Shown here: positions 1 to 11,946 of the stretch, in pieces | How positions within the stretch are numbered: position 1 is the stretch's first letter | How the letters are laid out: every line of letters begins with the position of its first letter | Source: Fasciola hepatica | Lineage: Eukaryota; Platyhelminthes; Trematoda; Plagiorchiida; Fasciolidae | Length of the DNA stretch: 64,000 nt | Direction of reading: 5' to 3' | Assembly (NCBI GenBank): GCA_948099385.1 | Contig: CANUEZ040000191.1 | Span: forward strand, 4,526,001-4,590,000 | Program-made: the position numbers and the translations under genes | Notes under the pieces: generated by a model | The model's input: only the letters and a program-made list of their open reading frames with translations | What the model was told of the DNA's origin: nothing | Database searches by the model: none

Positions 1-97
1 TTTCGCTTTCGCTTTGAACGGTAACAACCATATTCTCGCACACCGATCCAATCCTATGTTCCATCACTTCTCTATTTATGGGCCCAAGTAAAACCAA
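1..97 (+). repeat. Partial monomer at left edge
   Basis: This is the 3' portion of a unit cut by the window edge. It starts inside the TTCGCT hexamer tract and runs through the conserved GAACGGTAACAACC block to the first anchor at 98. It carries a T at 30 (CAACCATATTC) where nearly all other units have A, and the variant GGGCCCAAG just before the anchor, which is shared with the copy 846 bp downstream. Confidence 0.95.
7..23 (+). other. CENP-B-box-like 17-mer (7 of 9 core positions), example
   Basis: The 17 bases TTTCGCTTTGAACGGTA align to the consensus NTTCGNNNNANNCGGGN. TTCG and CGG match; the A position is G and the final core G is T. The same 17-mer recurs at 430-446 and in most units that keep TTCGCTTTGAACGG. 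Units with GGCTTAGAACGG, CCTTTTGAACGG or GTTAGGTTGGAACGG lose the TTCG half. The match could be chance within the hexamer tract, and no protein binding is shown. Confidence 0.2.
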
Positions 98-520
98 GGC
101 ATTCCCTTATGAACAATCCATGCAGATTGCTCATACAATGCAATAGAGCAGTAGCAGAGTAGATTTGTATAATATGATTCTCCATGCAGCTTGAACACTG
201 AACTGACCATTGAAAATTATGGAAGCACTGTACAGCTGTTTGATCCGCTAAGGGAATCATGAGCATTGCACATGGACAGAGCCCACACGGGGACACGAAC
301 AAGGGTTGGGGTGAACGAATGTCAGTCGAACACCCAAACCACAAGGCTATCCGATATGGGTCTCAACGCTTTGTTCAACATATACAATACATGATATAGC
401 ACAATCCCCAAATTGGCTACGGCTTTCGCTTTCGCTTTGAACGGTAACAACCAAATTCTCGCACACCGATCCAATCCTATGTTCCATCACTTCTCTATTT
501 ATGGGCCTAAGTAAGACCAA

Positions 521-943
521 GGCATTCCCTTATGAACAATCCACACAGATTGCTCATACAATGCAATAGAGCAGTAGCAGAGTAGATTTGTATAATATGA
601 TTCTCCATGCAGCTTGAACACTGAACTGACCATTGAAAATTATGGAAGCACTGTACAGCTGTTTGATCCGCTAAGGGAATCATGAGCATTGCACATGGAC
701 AGAGCCCACACGGGGACACGAACAAGGGTTGGGGTGAACGAATGTCAGTCGAACACCCAAACCACAAGGCTATCCGATATGGGTCTCAACGCTTTGTTCA
801 ACATATACAATACATGATATAGCACAATCCCCAAATTGGCTTCGGCTTTTGCTTTCGCTTTGAACGGTAACAACCAAATTCTCGCACACCGATCCAATCC
901 TATGTTCCATCACTTCTCTATTTATGGGCCCAAGTAAAACCAA
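521..943 (+). repeat. Representative 423-bp monomer (unit 2)
   Basis: This unit is close to the common sequence and serves as a reference. Offsets from its first base: 0-185 is a conserved, CpG-poor half containing AATCCACACAGATTGCTC, TTGTATAATATGATTCTCC, the palindrome ACAGCTGT and GATCCGCTAAGGGAATC. About 190-345 is the variable half, with CCCACACGGGGACACG, GTGAACGAATGTCAGTCG, CTATCCGATATGGG, GCTTTGTTCAACATATAC, GATATAGCACAATCCCC and a TTCGCT hexamer tract. From 346 to the next anchor is a second conserved block, GAACGGTAACAACC through CTCTATTTATGGGCC. The unit has one deviation in the hexamer tract (CTTTTGC in place of CTTTCGC). Confidence 0.95.
655..662. other. Perfect 8-bp palindrome ACAGCTGT, one per monomer (example)
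   Basis: ACAGCTGT is its own reverse complement and lies in the conserved half of nearly every unit, with a single CAGCTG (PvuII) core per monomer. Exceptions seen are ACAGCCGT (~20568), ACGGCTGT (~23107), ACAGGTCT (~29459) and AAAGCTGT (~50231), plus TTCAGCTGT near 28188 and 35820, which keeps the core. A PvuII digest should therefore give a ladder of about 423-425 bp. Confidence 0.8.
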
Positions 944-2103
944 GGCATTCCCTTATGAACAATCCATGCAGATTGCTCATACAATGCAATAGAGCAGTAG
1001 CAGAGTAGATTTGTATAATATGATTCTCCATGCAGCTTGAACACTGAACTGACCATTGAAAATTATGGAAGCACTGTACAGCTGTTTGATCCGCTAAGGG
1101 AATCATGAGCATTGCACATGGACAGAGCCCACACGGGGACACGAACAAGGGTTGGGGTGAACGAATGTCAGTCGAACACCCAAACCACAAGGCTATCCGA
1201 TATGGGTCTCAACGCTTTGTTCAACATATACAATACATGATATAGCACAATCCCCAAATTGGCTACGGCTTTCGCTTTCGCTTTGAACGGTAACAACCAA
1301 ATTCTCGCACACCGATCCAATCCTATGTTCCATCACTTCTCTATTTATGGGCCTAAGTAAGACCAAGGCATTCCCTTATGAACAATCCACACAGATTGCT
1401 CATACAATGCAATAGAGCAGTAGCAGAGTAGATTTGTATAATATGATTCTCCATGCAGCTTGAACACTGAACTGACCATTGAAATTATGGAAGCACTGTA
1501 CAGCTGTTTGATCCGCTAAGGGAATCATGAGCATTGCACATGGACAGAGCCCATACGGGGACACGAACAAGGGTTGGGGTGAACGATTGTCATTCGAACA
1601 CCCAAACCACAAGGCTATCCGATATGGGTCTCAACGCTTTGTTCAACATATACAATACATGATATAGCACAATCCCCAAATTGGCTTCGGCTTTTGCTTT
1701 CGCTTTGAACGGTAACAACCAAATTCTCGCACACCGATCCAATCCTATGTTCCATCACTTCTCTATTTATGGGCCTAAGTAAAACCAAGGCATTCCCTTA
1801 TGAACAATCCACACAGATTGCTCATACAATGCAATAGAGCAGTAGCAGAGTAGATTTGTATAATATGATTCTCCATGCAGCTTGAACACTGAACTGACCA
1901 TTGAAATTATGGAAGCACTGTACAGCTGTTTGATCCGCTAAGGGAATCATGAGCATTGCACATGGACAGAGCCCACACGGGGACACGAACAATTGTTGGA
2001 GTGAACGAATGTCAGTCGAACACCCAAACCACAATGCTATCCGATATGTGTCTCAACGCTTTGTTCAACATATACAATACATGATATAGCACAATCCCCA
2101 AAT

Positions 2104-2130
2104 TGGCTTCGGCTTTCGCTTTCGCTTTGA
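2104..2130 (+). repeat. Internal hexamer tract (TTCGGC/TTCGCT), example
   Basis: Each monomer contains a short run of related hexamers (TTGGCT, TTCGGC, TTTCGC, TTTCGC) just before GAACGGTAAC. It is the most rearranged part of the unit. Forms include CTTTTGCTTTCG, CCGCCTTGGCTTTG, CCGCCTTGGCTTAG, CCGCTTTCGTTTTG, CCGCTTTCCTTTTG and CAGTTAGGTTGG. The tract behaves like a small microsatellite nested in the satellite. Confidence 0.75.
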
Positions 2131-2796
2131 ACGGTAACAACCAAATTCTCGCACACCGATCCAATCCTATGTTCCATCACTTCTCTATTTATGGGCCTAA
2201 GTAAAACCAAGGCATTCCTTTATGAACAATCCACACAGATTGCTCATACAATGCAATAGAGTAGTAGCAGGGTAGATTTGTATAATATGATTCTCCATGC
2301 AGCTTGAACACTGAACTGACCATTGAAAATGATGGAAGCACTGTACAGCTGTTTGATCCGCTAAGGGAATCATGAGCATTGCACATGGACAGAGCCCACT
2401 CGGAGACACGAACAAGGGTTGGAGTGAACGAATGTCAGTCGAACACCCAAACCACAAGGCTATCCCATATGGGTCTCAGCGCTTTGGTAAACATATACAA
2501 TACATGGTATAGCACAATCCCTAAATTGGCTTCGGCTTTCGCTTTCGCTTTGAACGGTAACAACCAAATTCTCGCACACCGATCCAATCCTATGTTCCAT
2601 CACTTCTCTATTTATGGGCCTGAGTAAAACCAAGGCATTCCCTTATGAACAATCCACACAGATTGCTCATACAATGCAATAGAGCAGTAGCAGAGTAGAT
2701 TTGTATAATATGATTCTCCATGCAGCTTGAACACTGAACTGACCATTGAAAATGATGGAAGCACTGTACAGCTGTTTGATCCGCTAAGGGAATCAT

Positions 2797-2830
2797 GATA
2801 ATTGCAATTATACAGAGCCCGCTCGGAGAC
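2797..2830 (+). repeat. Zone A private patch GATAATTGCA...CCCGCTCGG (first of four)
   Basis: A cluster of changes replaces GAGCATTGCACATGGACAG and CCCACACGG with GATAATTGCAATTATACAG and CCCGCTCGG. It is seen at about 2797, 4064 (ATTGCATTTATAC), 6603 (partial, still CACATGG) and 7028. Local clustering with a sharp return to the common sequence on both sides fits spread by gene conversion. Confidence 0.8.
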
Positions 2831-5800
2831 ACGAACAAGGGTTGGGGTGAACGAATGTCAGTCGAACACCCAAACCACAAGGCTATCCCATATGGGTCTC
2901 AACGCTTTGTTCAACATATACACTACATGGTATAGCACAATCCCCAAATTGGCTTCGGCTTTCGCTTTCGCTTTGAACGGTAACAACCAAATTCTCGCAC
3001 ACCGATCCAATCCTATGTTCCATCACTTCTCTATTTATGGGCCTAAGTAAAACCAAGGTATTCCCTTATGAACAATCCACACAGATTGCTCATACAATGC
3101 AATAGAGCAGTAGCAGAGTAGATTTGTATAATATGATTCTCCATGCAGCTTGAACACTGAACTGACCATTGAAAATGATGGAAGCACTGTACAGCTGTTT
3201 GATCCGCTAAGGGAATCATGAGCATTGCACATGGACAGAGCCCACAGGGGGACACGAACAAGGGTTGGGGTGAACGAATGTCAGTCGAACACCCAAACCA
3301 CAAGGCTATCCCATATGGGTCTCAACGCTTTGTTCAACATATACAATACATGATATAGCACAATCCCCAAATTGGCTTCGGCTTTTGCTTTCGCTTTGAA
3401 CGGTAACAACCAAATTCTCGCACACCGAGCCAATCCTATGTTCCATCACTTCTCTATTTATGGGCCTAAGTAAAACCAAGGCATTCCCTTATGAACAATC
3501 CACGCAGATTGCTCATACAATGCAATAGAGCAGTAGCAGAGTAGATTTGTATAATATGATTCTCCATGCAGCTTGAACACTGAACTGACCATTGAAAATG
3601 ATGGAAGCACTGTACAGCTGTTTGATCCGCTAAGGGAATCATGAGCATTGCACATGGACAGAGCACACACGGGGACACGAACAAGGGTTGGAGTGAACGA
3701 ATGTCAGTCGAACACCCAAACCACAAGTCTATCGATATGGGTCTCAACGCTTTGTTCAACATATACACTACATGATATAGCACAATCCCTAAATTGGCTT
3801 CGGCTTTCGCTTTCGCTTTGAACGGTAACAACCAAATTCTCGCACACCGATCCAATCCTATGTTCCATCACTTCTCTATTTATGGGCCTAAGTAAAACCA
3901 AGGCATTCCCTTATGAACAATCCACACAGATTGCTCATACAATGCAATAGAGCAGTAGCAGAGTAGATTTGTATAATATGTTTCTCCATGCAGCTTGAAC
4001 ACTGAACTGACCATTGAAATTATGGAAGCACTGTACAGCTGTTTGATCCGCTAAGGGAATCATGATAATTGCATTTATACAGAGCCCGCTCGGAGACACG
4101 AACAAGGGTTGGGGTGAACGAATGTCAGTCGAACACCCAAACCACAAGCTATCCCATATGGGTCTCAACGCTTTGTTCAACATATACAACACATGATATA
4201 GCACAATCCCCAAATTGGCTTTGGCTTTCGCTTTCGCTTTGAACGGTAACAACCAAATTTCCGCGCACCGATCCAATCCTATGTTCCATCACTTCTCTAT
4301 TTATGGGCCTTAGTAAAACCAAGGCATTCCCTTATGAACAATCCACACAGATTGCTCATACAATGCAATAGAGCAGTAGCAGAGTAGATTTGTATAATAT
4401 GATTCTCCATGCAGCTTGAACACTGAACTGACCATTGGAAATTATGGAAGCACTGTACAGCTGTTTGATCCGCTAAGGGAATCATGAGCATTGCACATGG
4501 ACAGAGCCCACACGGGGACACGAACAAGGGTTGGGGTGAACGAATGTCAGTCGAACACCCAAACCACAAGGCTATACCAAATGAGTCTCAACGCTTTGTT
4601 CAACAGATAAACTACATCATATGGCACAATCCCCAAATTGGCTTCGGCTTTCGCCTTCGCTTTGAACGGTAACAACCACAATTCTCGCACACCGATCCAA
4701 TCCTATGTTCCATCACTTCTCTATTTATGGGCCTAAGTAAAACCAAGGTATTCCCTTATGAACAATCCACACAGATTGCTCATACAATGCAATAGAGCAG
4801 TAGCAGAGTAGATTTGTATAATATGATTCTCCATGCAGCTTGAACACTGAACTGACCATTGAAAATGATGGAAGCACTGTACAGCTGTTTGATCCGCTAA
4901 GGGAATCATGAGCATTGCACATGGAGAGAACCCATACGGGGACACGAACAAGGGGTTGGGTGAACGAATGTCAGTCGAACACCCAAACCACAAGGCTATC
5001 CGATATGGGTCTCAACGGATTGTTCAACATATGCACTACATGGTATAGCACAATCCCCAAATTGGCTTTGGCTTTCGCTTTCGCTTTGAACGGTAACAAC
5101 CAAATTCTCGCACACCGATCCAATCCTATGTTCCATCACTTCTCCATTTATGGGCCTAAATAAAGCCAAGGCATTCCCTTATGAACAATCCACACAGATT
5201 GCTCATACAATGCAATAGAGCAGTAGCAGAGTAGATTTGTATAATATGATTCTCCATGCAGCTTGAACACTGAACTGACCATTGGAAATTATGGAAGCAC
5301 TGTACAGCTGTTTGATCCGCTAAGGGAATCATGAGCATTGCACATGGACAGAGCCCACACGGGGACACGAACAAGGGTTGAGGTGAACGAATGTCAGTCG
5401 AACACCCAAACCACAAGGCTATCCGATATGGGTCTCAACGCTTTGTTCAACATATACACTACATGATATAGCACAATCCCCAAATTGGCTTCGGCTTTCG
5501 CTTTCGCTTTGAACGGTAACAACCAAATTCTCGCACACCGATCCAATCCTATGTTCCATCACTTCTCTATTTATGGGCCTAAGTAAAACCAAGGTATTCC
5601 CTTATGAACAATCCACACAGATTGCTCATACAATGCAATAGAGCAGTAGCAGAGTAGATTTGTATAATATGATTCTCCATGCAGCTTGAACACTGAACTG
5701 ACCATTGAAAATGATGGAAGCACTGTACAGCTGTTTGATCCGCTAAGGGAATCATGAGCATTGCACATGGACAGAACCCATACGGGGACACGAACAAGGG

Positions 5801-8800
5801 TTGGGTGAACGAATGTCAGTCGAACACCCAAACCACAAGGCTATCCGATATGGGTCTCAACGCATTGTTCAACATATACACTACATGATATAGCACAATC
5901 CCCAAATTGTCTTCGGCTTTCGCTTTCGCTTTGAACGGTAACAACCAAATTCTCGCACACCGATCCAATCCTATGTTCCATCACTTCTCTATTTATGGGC
6001 CTAAATAAAGCCAAGGCATCCCCTTGTGAACAATCCACACAGATTGCTCATACAATGCAATAGAGCAGTAGCAGAGTAGATTTGTATAATATGATTCTCC
6101 ATGCAGCTTGAACACTGAACTGACCATTGAAACTTATGGAAGCACTGTACAGCTGTTTGATCCGCTAAGGGAATCATGAGCATTGCACATGGACAGAGCC
6201 CATACGGGGACACGTACAAGGGTTGGGGTGAACGAATGTCAGTCGAACACCCAAACAGCAAGGCTATCCGATATGGGGCTCAACGCTTTGTTCAACATAT
6301 ACAATACATGATATAGCACAATCCCCAAATTGGCTTCGGCTTTCGCTTTCGCTTTGAACGGTAACAACCAAATTCTCGCACACCGATCCAATCCTATATT
6401 CCATCACTTCTCTATTTATGGGCCTTAGTAAAACCAAGGCATTCCCTTATGAACAATCCCCACACAGATTGCTCATACAATGCAATAGAGCAGTAGCAGA
6501 GTAGATTTGTATAATATGATTCTCCATGCAGCTTGAACACTGAACTGACCATTGACAATTATGCAAGCACTGTACAGCTGTTTGATCCGCTAAGGGAATC
6601 ATGATAATTGCACATGGACAGAGCCCGCTCGGTGACACGAACAAGGGTTTGGGTTAACGAATGTCAGTCGAACACCCAAACCACAAGGCTATCCCATATG
6701 GGGCTCAACGCTTTGTTCAACATATACACTACATGATATAGCACAATCTCCAAATTGGCTTCGGCTTTCGCTTTCGCTTTGAACGGTAACAACCAAATTC
6801 TCGCACACCGATCCAATCCTATGTTCCATCACTTCTCTATTTATGGGCCTAAGTAAAACCAAGGCATTCCCTTATGAACAATCCCCACACAGATTGCTCA
6901 TACAATGCAATAGAGCAGTAGCAGAGTAGATTTGTATAATATGATTCTCCATGCAGCTTGAACACTGAACTGACCATTGAAAATGATGGAAGCACTGTAC
7001 AGCTGTTTGATCCGCTAAGGGAATCATGATAATTGCAATTATACAGTGCCCGCTCGGAGACACGAACAAGGGTTGGGGTGAACGAATGTCAGTCGAACAC
7101 CCAAACCACAAGGCTATCCCATATGGGTCTCAAAGCTTTGTTCAAGATATAAAGTACCTGATGTAGCACAATCCCCAAATTGGCTTCGGCTTTCGCTTTC
7201 GCTTTGAACGGTAACAACCAAATTATCGCACACCGATCCAATCCTATGTTCCATCACTTCTCTATTTATGGGCCTAAGTAAAACCAAGGCGTTCCCTTAT
7301 GAACAATCCACACAGATTGCTCATACAATGCAATAGAGCAGTAGCAGACTAGATTTGTATAATATGATTCTCCATGCAGCTTGAACACTGAACTGACCAT
7401 TGAAAATGATGGAAGCACTGTACAGCTGTTTGATCCGCCAAGGGAATCATGAGCATTGCACATGGACAGAGCCCACACGGGGACACGAACAAGGGTTGGG
7501 GAGAACGATTGTCAGTCGAACACCCAAACCACAAGGCTATCGATATGGGTCTCAACGCTTTGTTCAACATATACAATACATGATATAGCACAATCCCCAA
7601 ATTAGCTTCGGCTTTCGCTTTCGCTTTGAACGGTAACAACCAAATTCTCGCACACCGATCCAATCCTATGTTCCATCACTTCTCTATTTATGGGCCTAAG
7701 TAAAACCAAGGCATTCCCTTATGAACAATCCACACAGATTGCTCATACAATGCAATAGAACAGTAGCAGAGTAGATTTGTATAATATGATTCTCCATGCA
7801 GCTTGAACACTGAACTGACCATTGAAAATTATGGAAGCACTGTACAGCTGTTTGATCCGCTAAGGGAATCATGAGCATTGAACATGGACAGAGCCCACAC
7901 GGGGACACGAACAAGGGTTGGGGTGAACGAATGTCAGTCGAACACCCAAACCACAAGGCTATCCGTTATGGGTCTGAACGCTTTGTTCAACATATACAAT
8001 ACATGATATACCACAATCCCCAATTTAGATTCGGCTTCCGCCTTGGCTTTGAACGGTAACAATCAAATTCTCGCACACCGATCCAATCCTATGTTCCATC
8101 ACTTCTCTATTTATGGGCCTAAGTAAAACCAAGGCATTCCCTTATGAACAATCCACACAGATTGCTCATACAATGCAATAGAGCAGTAGCAGAGTAGATT
8201 TGTATAATATGATTCTCCATGCAGCTTGAACACTGAACTGACCATTGAAAATGATGGAAGCACTGTACAGCTGTTTGATCCGCTAAGGGAATCATGAGCA
8301 TTGCACATGGACAGAGCCCACACGGGGACACGAACAAGGGTTGGGGTGAACGAATGTCAGTCGAACACCCAAACCACAAGGCTATCCGATATGGGTCTCA
8401 ACGTTTTGTTCAACATATACAATACATGATATAGCACAATCCCCAAATTGGCTTCGGCTTTCGCTTTCGCTTTGAACGGTGACAACCAAATTCTCGCACA
8501 CCGATCCAATCCTCTGTTCCATCACTTCTCTATTTATGGGCCTAAGTAAAACCAAGGCATTCCCTTATGAACAATCCCCACACAGATTGCTCATACAATG
8601 CAATAGAGCAGTAGCAGAGTAGATTTGTATAAAATGATTCTCCATGCAGCTTGAACACTGAACTGACCATTGAAAATCATGGAAGCACTGTACAGCTGTT
8701 TGATCCGCTAAGGGAATCATGACCATTGCACATGGACAGAGCCCACACGGGGACACGAACAAGGGTTGGGGTGAACGAATGTCAGTCGAACACCCAAACC

Positions 8801-10155
8801 ACAAGGCTATCGATATGGGTCTGAACGCTTTGTTCAAAAGATACACTACATCATATGGCACAATCCCCAAATTGGCTTCGGCTTCCGCCTTGGCTTTGAA
8901 CGGTAACAACCAAATTCTCGCACACCGATCCAATCCTATGTTCCATCACTTCTCTATTTATGGGCCTAAGTAAAACCAAGGCATTCCCTTATGAACAATC
9001 CCCACACAGATTGCTCATACAATGCAATAGAGCAGTAGCAGAGTAGATTTGTATAATATGATTCTCCATGCAGCTTGAACACTGAACTGACCATTGAAAA
9101 TGATGGAAGCACTGTACAGCTGTTTGATCCGCTAAGGGAATCATGAGCATTGCACATGGACAGAGCCCACACGGGGACACGAACAAGGGTTGGGGTGAAC
9201 GAATGTCAGTCGAACACCCAAACCACAAGGCTATCCGATATGGGGCTCAACGCTATGTTCAACAGATACACTACATCATATAGCACAATCTCCAAATTGG
9301 CTTCGGCTTTCGCTTTCGCTTTGAACGGTAACAACCAAATTCTCGCACACAGATCCAATCCTATGTTCCATCACTTCTCTATTTATGGGCCTTAGTAAAA
9401 CCAAGGCATTCCCTTATGAACAATCCACACAGATTGCTCATACAATGCAATAGAGCAGTAGCAGAGTAGATTTGTATGATATGATTCTCCATGCAGCTTG
9501 AACACTGAACTGACCATTGAAAATGATGGAAGCACTGTACAGCTGTTTGGTCCGCTAAGGGAATCATGAGCATTGCACATGGACAGAGCCCACACGGGGA
9601 CACGAACAAGGGTTGGGGTGAACGAATGTCAGTCGAACACCCAAACCACAAGGCTATCCGATATCGGTCTGAACGATTTGGTCAATATATACAATACAAG
9701 ATATAGCACAATCCCCAAATTGGCTTCGGCTTCCGCCTTGGCTTAGAACGGTAACAACCTAATTCTCTCACAACGATCCAATCCTATGTTCCATCACTTC
9801 TCTATTTATGGGCCTAAGTAAAACCAAGGCATTCCCTTATGAACAATCCACACAGATTGTTCATACAATGCAATAGAGCAGTAGCAGAGTAGATTTGTAT
9901 AAAATGATTCTCCATGCAGCTTGAACACTGAACTGACCATTGAAAATGATGGAAGCACTGTACAGCTGTTTGATCCGCTAAGGGAATCATGAGCATTGCA
10001 CATGGACAGAGCCCACACGGGGACACGAACAAGGGTTGGGGTGAACGAATGTCAGTCGAACACCCAAACCACAAGGCTATCCCATATGGGTCTCAACGCT
10101 TTGTTCAACATATACACTACATGATATAGCACAATCCCCAAATTGGCTTCGGCTT

Positions 10156-10167
10156 CAGTTAGGTTGG
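10156..10167 (+). repeat. CAGTTAGGTTGG replacement of the hexamer tract (first of seven)
   Basis: CAGTTAGGTTGG replaces the usual TTCGCTTTCGCTTTG just before AACGG and makes the unit 2 bp shorter. It occurs at 10156, 26689, 34322, 36863, 37709, 39826 and 41945. The copies at 37709, 39826 and 41945 also carry GGATCGG for GGAACGG. The later copies, from 26689 on, are followed by GGGCTTATCTAAACC or GGGCTTATGTAAAACC; the one at 10156 is not. The block is too different to be stepwise point mutation and looks like one event that was then copied. Confidence 0.85.
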
Positions 10168-10248
10168 AACGGTAACAACCAAATTCTCGCACACCGATCC
10201 AATCCTATGTTCCATCACTTCTCTATTTATGGGCCTAAGTAAAACCAA

Positions 10249-11877
10249 GTCATTCCCTTATGAACAATCCCCACACAGATTGCTCATACAATGCAATAGA
10301 GCAGTAGCAGAGTAGATTTGTATAATATGATTCTCCATGCAGCTTGAACACTGAACTGACCATTGAAAATGATGGAAGCACTGTACAGCTGTTTGATCCG
10401 CTAAGGGAATCATGAGCATTGCACTTGGACAGAGCCCACACGGGGACACGAACAAGGGTTGGGGTGAACGAATGTCAGTCGAACACCCAAACCACAAGGC
10501 TATCCGATATGGGTCTCAACGCTTTGTTCAAAAGATACACTACATGATATAGCACAATCCCCAAATTGGCTTCGGCTTTCGCTTTCGCTTTGAACGGTAA
10601 CAATCAAATTCTCGCACACCGATCCAATCCTATGTTCCATCACTTCTCTATTTATGGGCCTAAGTAAAACCAAGGCATTCCCTTATGAACAATCTTCACA
10701 CAGATTGCTCATACAATGCAATAGAACAGTAGCAGAGTAGATTTGTATAATATGATTTTCCATGCAGCTTGAACACTGAACTGACCATTGAAAATGATGG
10801 AAGCACTGTACAGCTGTTTGATCCGCTAAGGGATACATGAGCATTGCACATGGACAGAGCCCACACGGGGACACGAACAAGGGTTGGGGTGAACGAATGT
10901 CAGTCGAACACCCCAACCACAAGGCTATCCGATATGGGTCTCAACGCTTTGTTCAACATATACAATACATGATATAGCACAATCCCCAAATTGACTTTGG
11001 CTTTCGCTTTCGCTTTGAACGGTAACAATCAAATTCTCGCACACCGATCCAATCCTATGTTCCATCACTTCTCTATTTATGGGCCTAAGTAAAACCAAGG
11101 CATTCCCTTATGAACAATCCACACAGATTGCTCATACAATGCAATAGAGCAGTAGCAGAGTAGATTTGTATAATATGATTCTCCATGCAGCTTGAACACT
11201 GAACTGACCATTGAAAATGATGGAAGCACTGTACAGCTGTTTGATCCGCTAAGGGAATCATGAGCATTGCACATGGACAGAGCCCACACGGGGACACGAA
11301 CAAGGGTTGGGGTGAACGAATGTCAGTCGAACACCCAAACCACAAGGCTATCCGATATCGGTCTGAACGATTTGGTCAATATATACAATACAAGATATAG
11401 CACAATCCCCAAATTGGCTTCGGCTTCCGCCTTGGCTTAGAACGGTAACAACCTAATTCTCTCACAACGATCCAATCCTATGTTCCATCACTTCTCTATT
11501 TATGGGCCTAAGTAAAACCAAGGCATTCCCTTATGAACAATCTCCACACAGATTGTTCATACAATGCAATAGAGCAGTAGCAGAGTAGATTTGTATAAAA
11601 TGATTCTCCATGCCGCTTGAACACTGAACTGACCATTGAAAATCATGGAAGCACTGTACAGCTGTTTGATCCGCTAAGGGAATCATGAGCATTGCACATG
11701 GACAGAGCCCACACGGGGACACGAACAAGGGTTGGGGTGAACGAATGTCAGTCGAACACCCAAACCACAAGGCTATCCGATATGGGTCTCAACGCTTTGT
11801 TCAACAGATACACTACATCATATGGCACAATCCCCAAATTGGCTTCGGCTTCCGCTTTCGCTTTGAACGGTGACAAC
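10249..11877 (+). repeat. Block duplicated at 32296-33924 (22,047 bp away)
   Basis: Units 25-28 (anchors 10249, 10674, 11099, 11522) match units 77-80 (32296, 32721, 33146, 33569) at a constant offset of 22,047 bp. Shared rare marks are GCACTTGGACAG with TTCAAAAGATACAC, AATCTTCACACAG with GATTTTCCATGC and GGGATACATGAGC, and CCATGCCGCTTG with GGTGACAACC. Differences include GGATTC against TGATTC in the first unit and GAACGGTTG against GAACGAATG in the third. Confidence 0.75.
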
Positions 11878-11946
11878 CAAATTCTCGCACACCGATCCAA
11901 TCCTATGTTCCATCACTTCTCTATTTATGGGCCTAAGTAAAACCAA

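Larger units (their letters stand above)
1..1479 (+). repeat. Dimeric higher-order repeat, 846-bp period
   Basis: Positions 1-~633 and 847-1479 match almost base for base. Units at 98 and 944 share GGGCCCAAG and CCATGCAGATTGC. Units at 521 and 1367 share GGGCCTAAGTAAGACC and CCACACAGATTGC. The few differences seen are at 4 (C against T at 850), 30 (T against A at 876) and the A deletion that ends the match near 1480. Confidence 0.85.
98..8979 (+). repeat. Satellite zone A (units 1-21), mainly 421-424 bp monomers
   Basis: Unit anchors lie at 98, 521, 944, 1367, 1789, 2211, 2634, 3057, 3480, 3902, 4323, 4747, 5170, 5593, 6015, 6438, 6863, 7288, 7710, 8133 and 8556. Most units keep the short AATCCACACAG form. 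The 2-bp insertion (AATCCCCACACAG) first appears in the units at 6438 and 6863. Single-base deletions account for the 421-422 bp units, for example GAAATTATGG for GAAAATTATGG in the units at 1367, 1789 and 3902, and CTATCGATATGG for CTATCCGATATGG in the units at 3480 and 7288. A private patch beginning GATAATTGCA occurs four times and only in this zone. Confidence 0.9.

Noticed and set aside
661..669. GTTTGATCC resembling a pol III box B (GWTCRANNC)
   Set aside because: One of the fixed positions is wrong (T for C). No matching box A at suitable spacing and no T-run terminator were found. One near match per monomer is repeated by copying, so the count adds no support.
590..700. Inverted repeat ATGATTC ... 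GAATCAT within the monomer
   Set aside because: Only 7 bp pair, with a loop of about 80 bp and no extension on either side. Such a short dyad is expected by chance.
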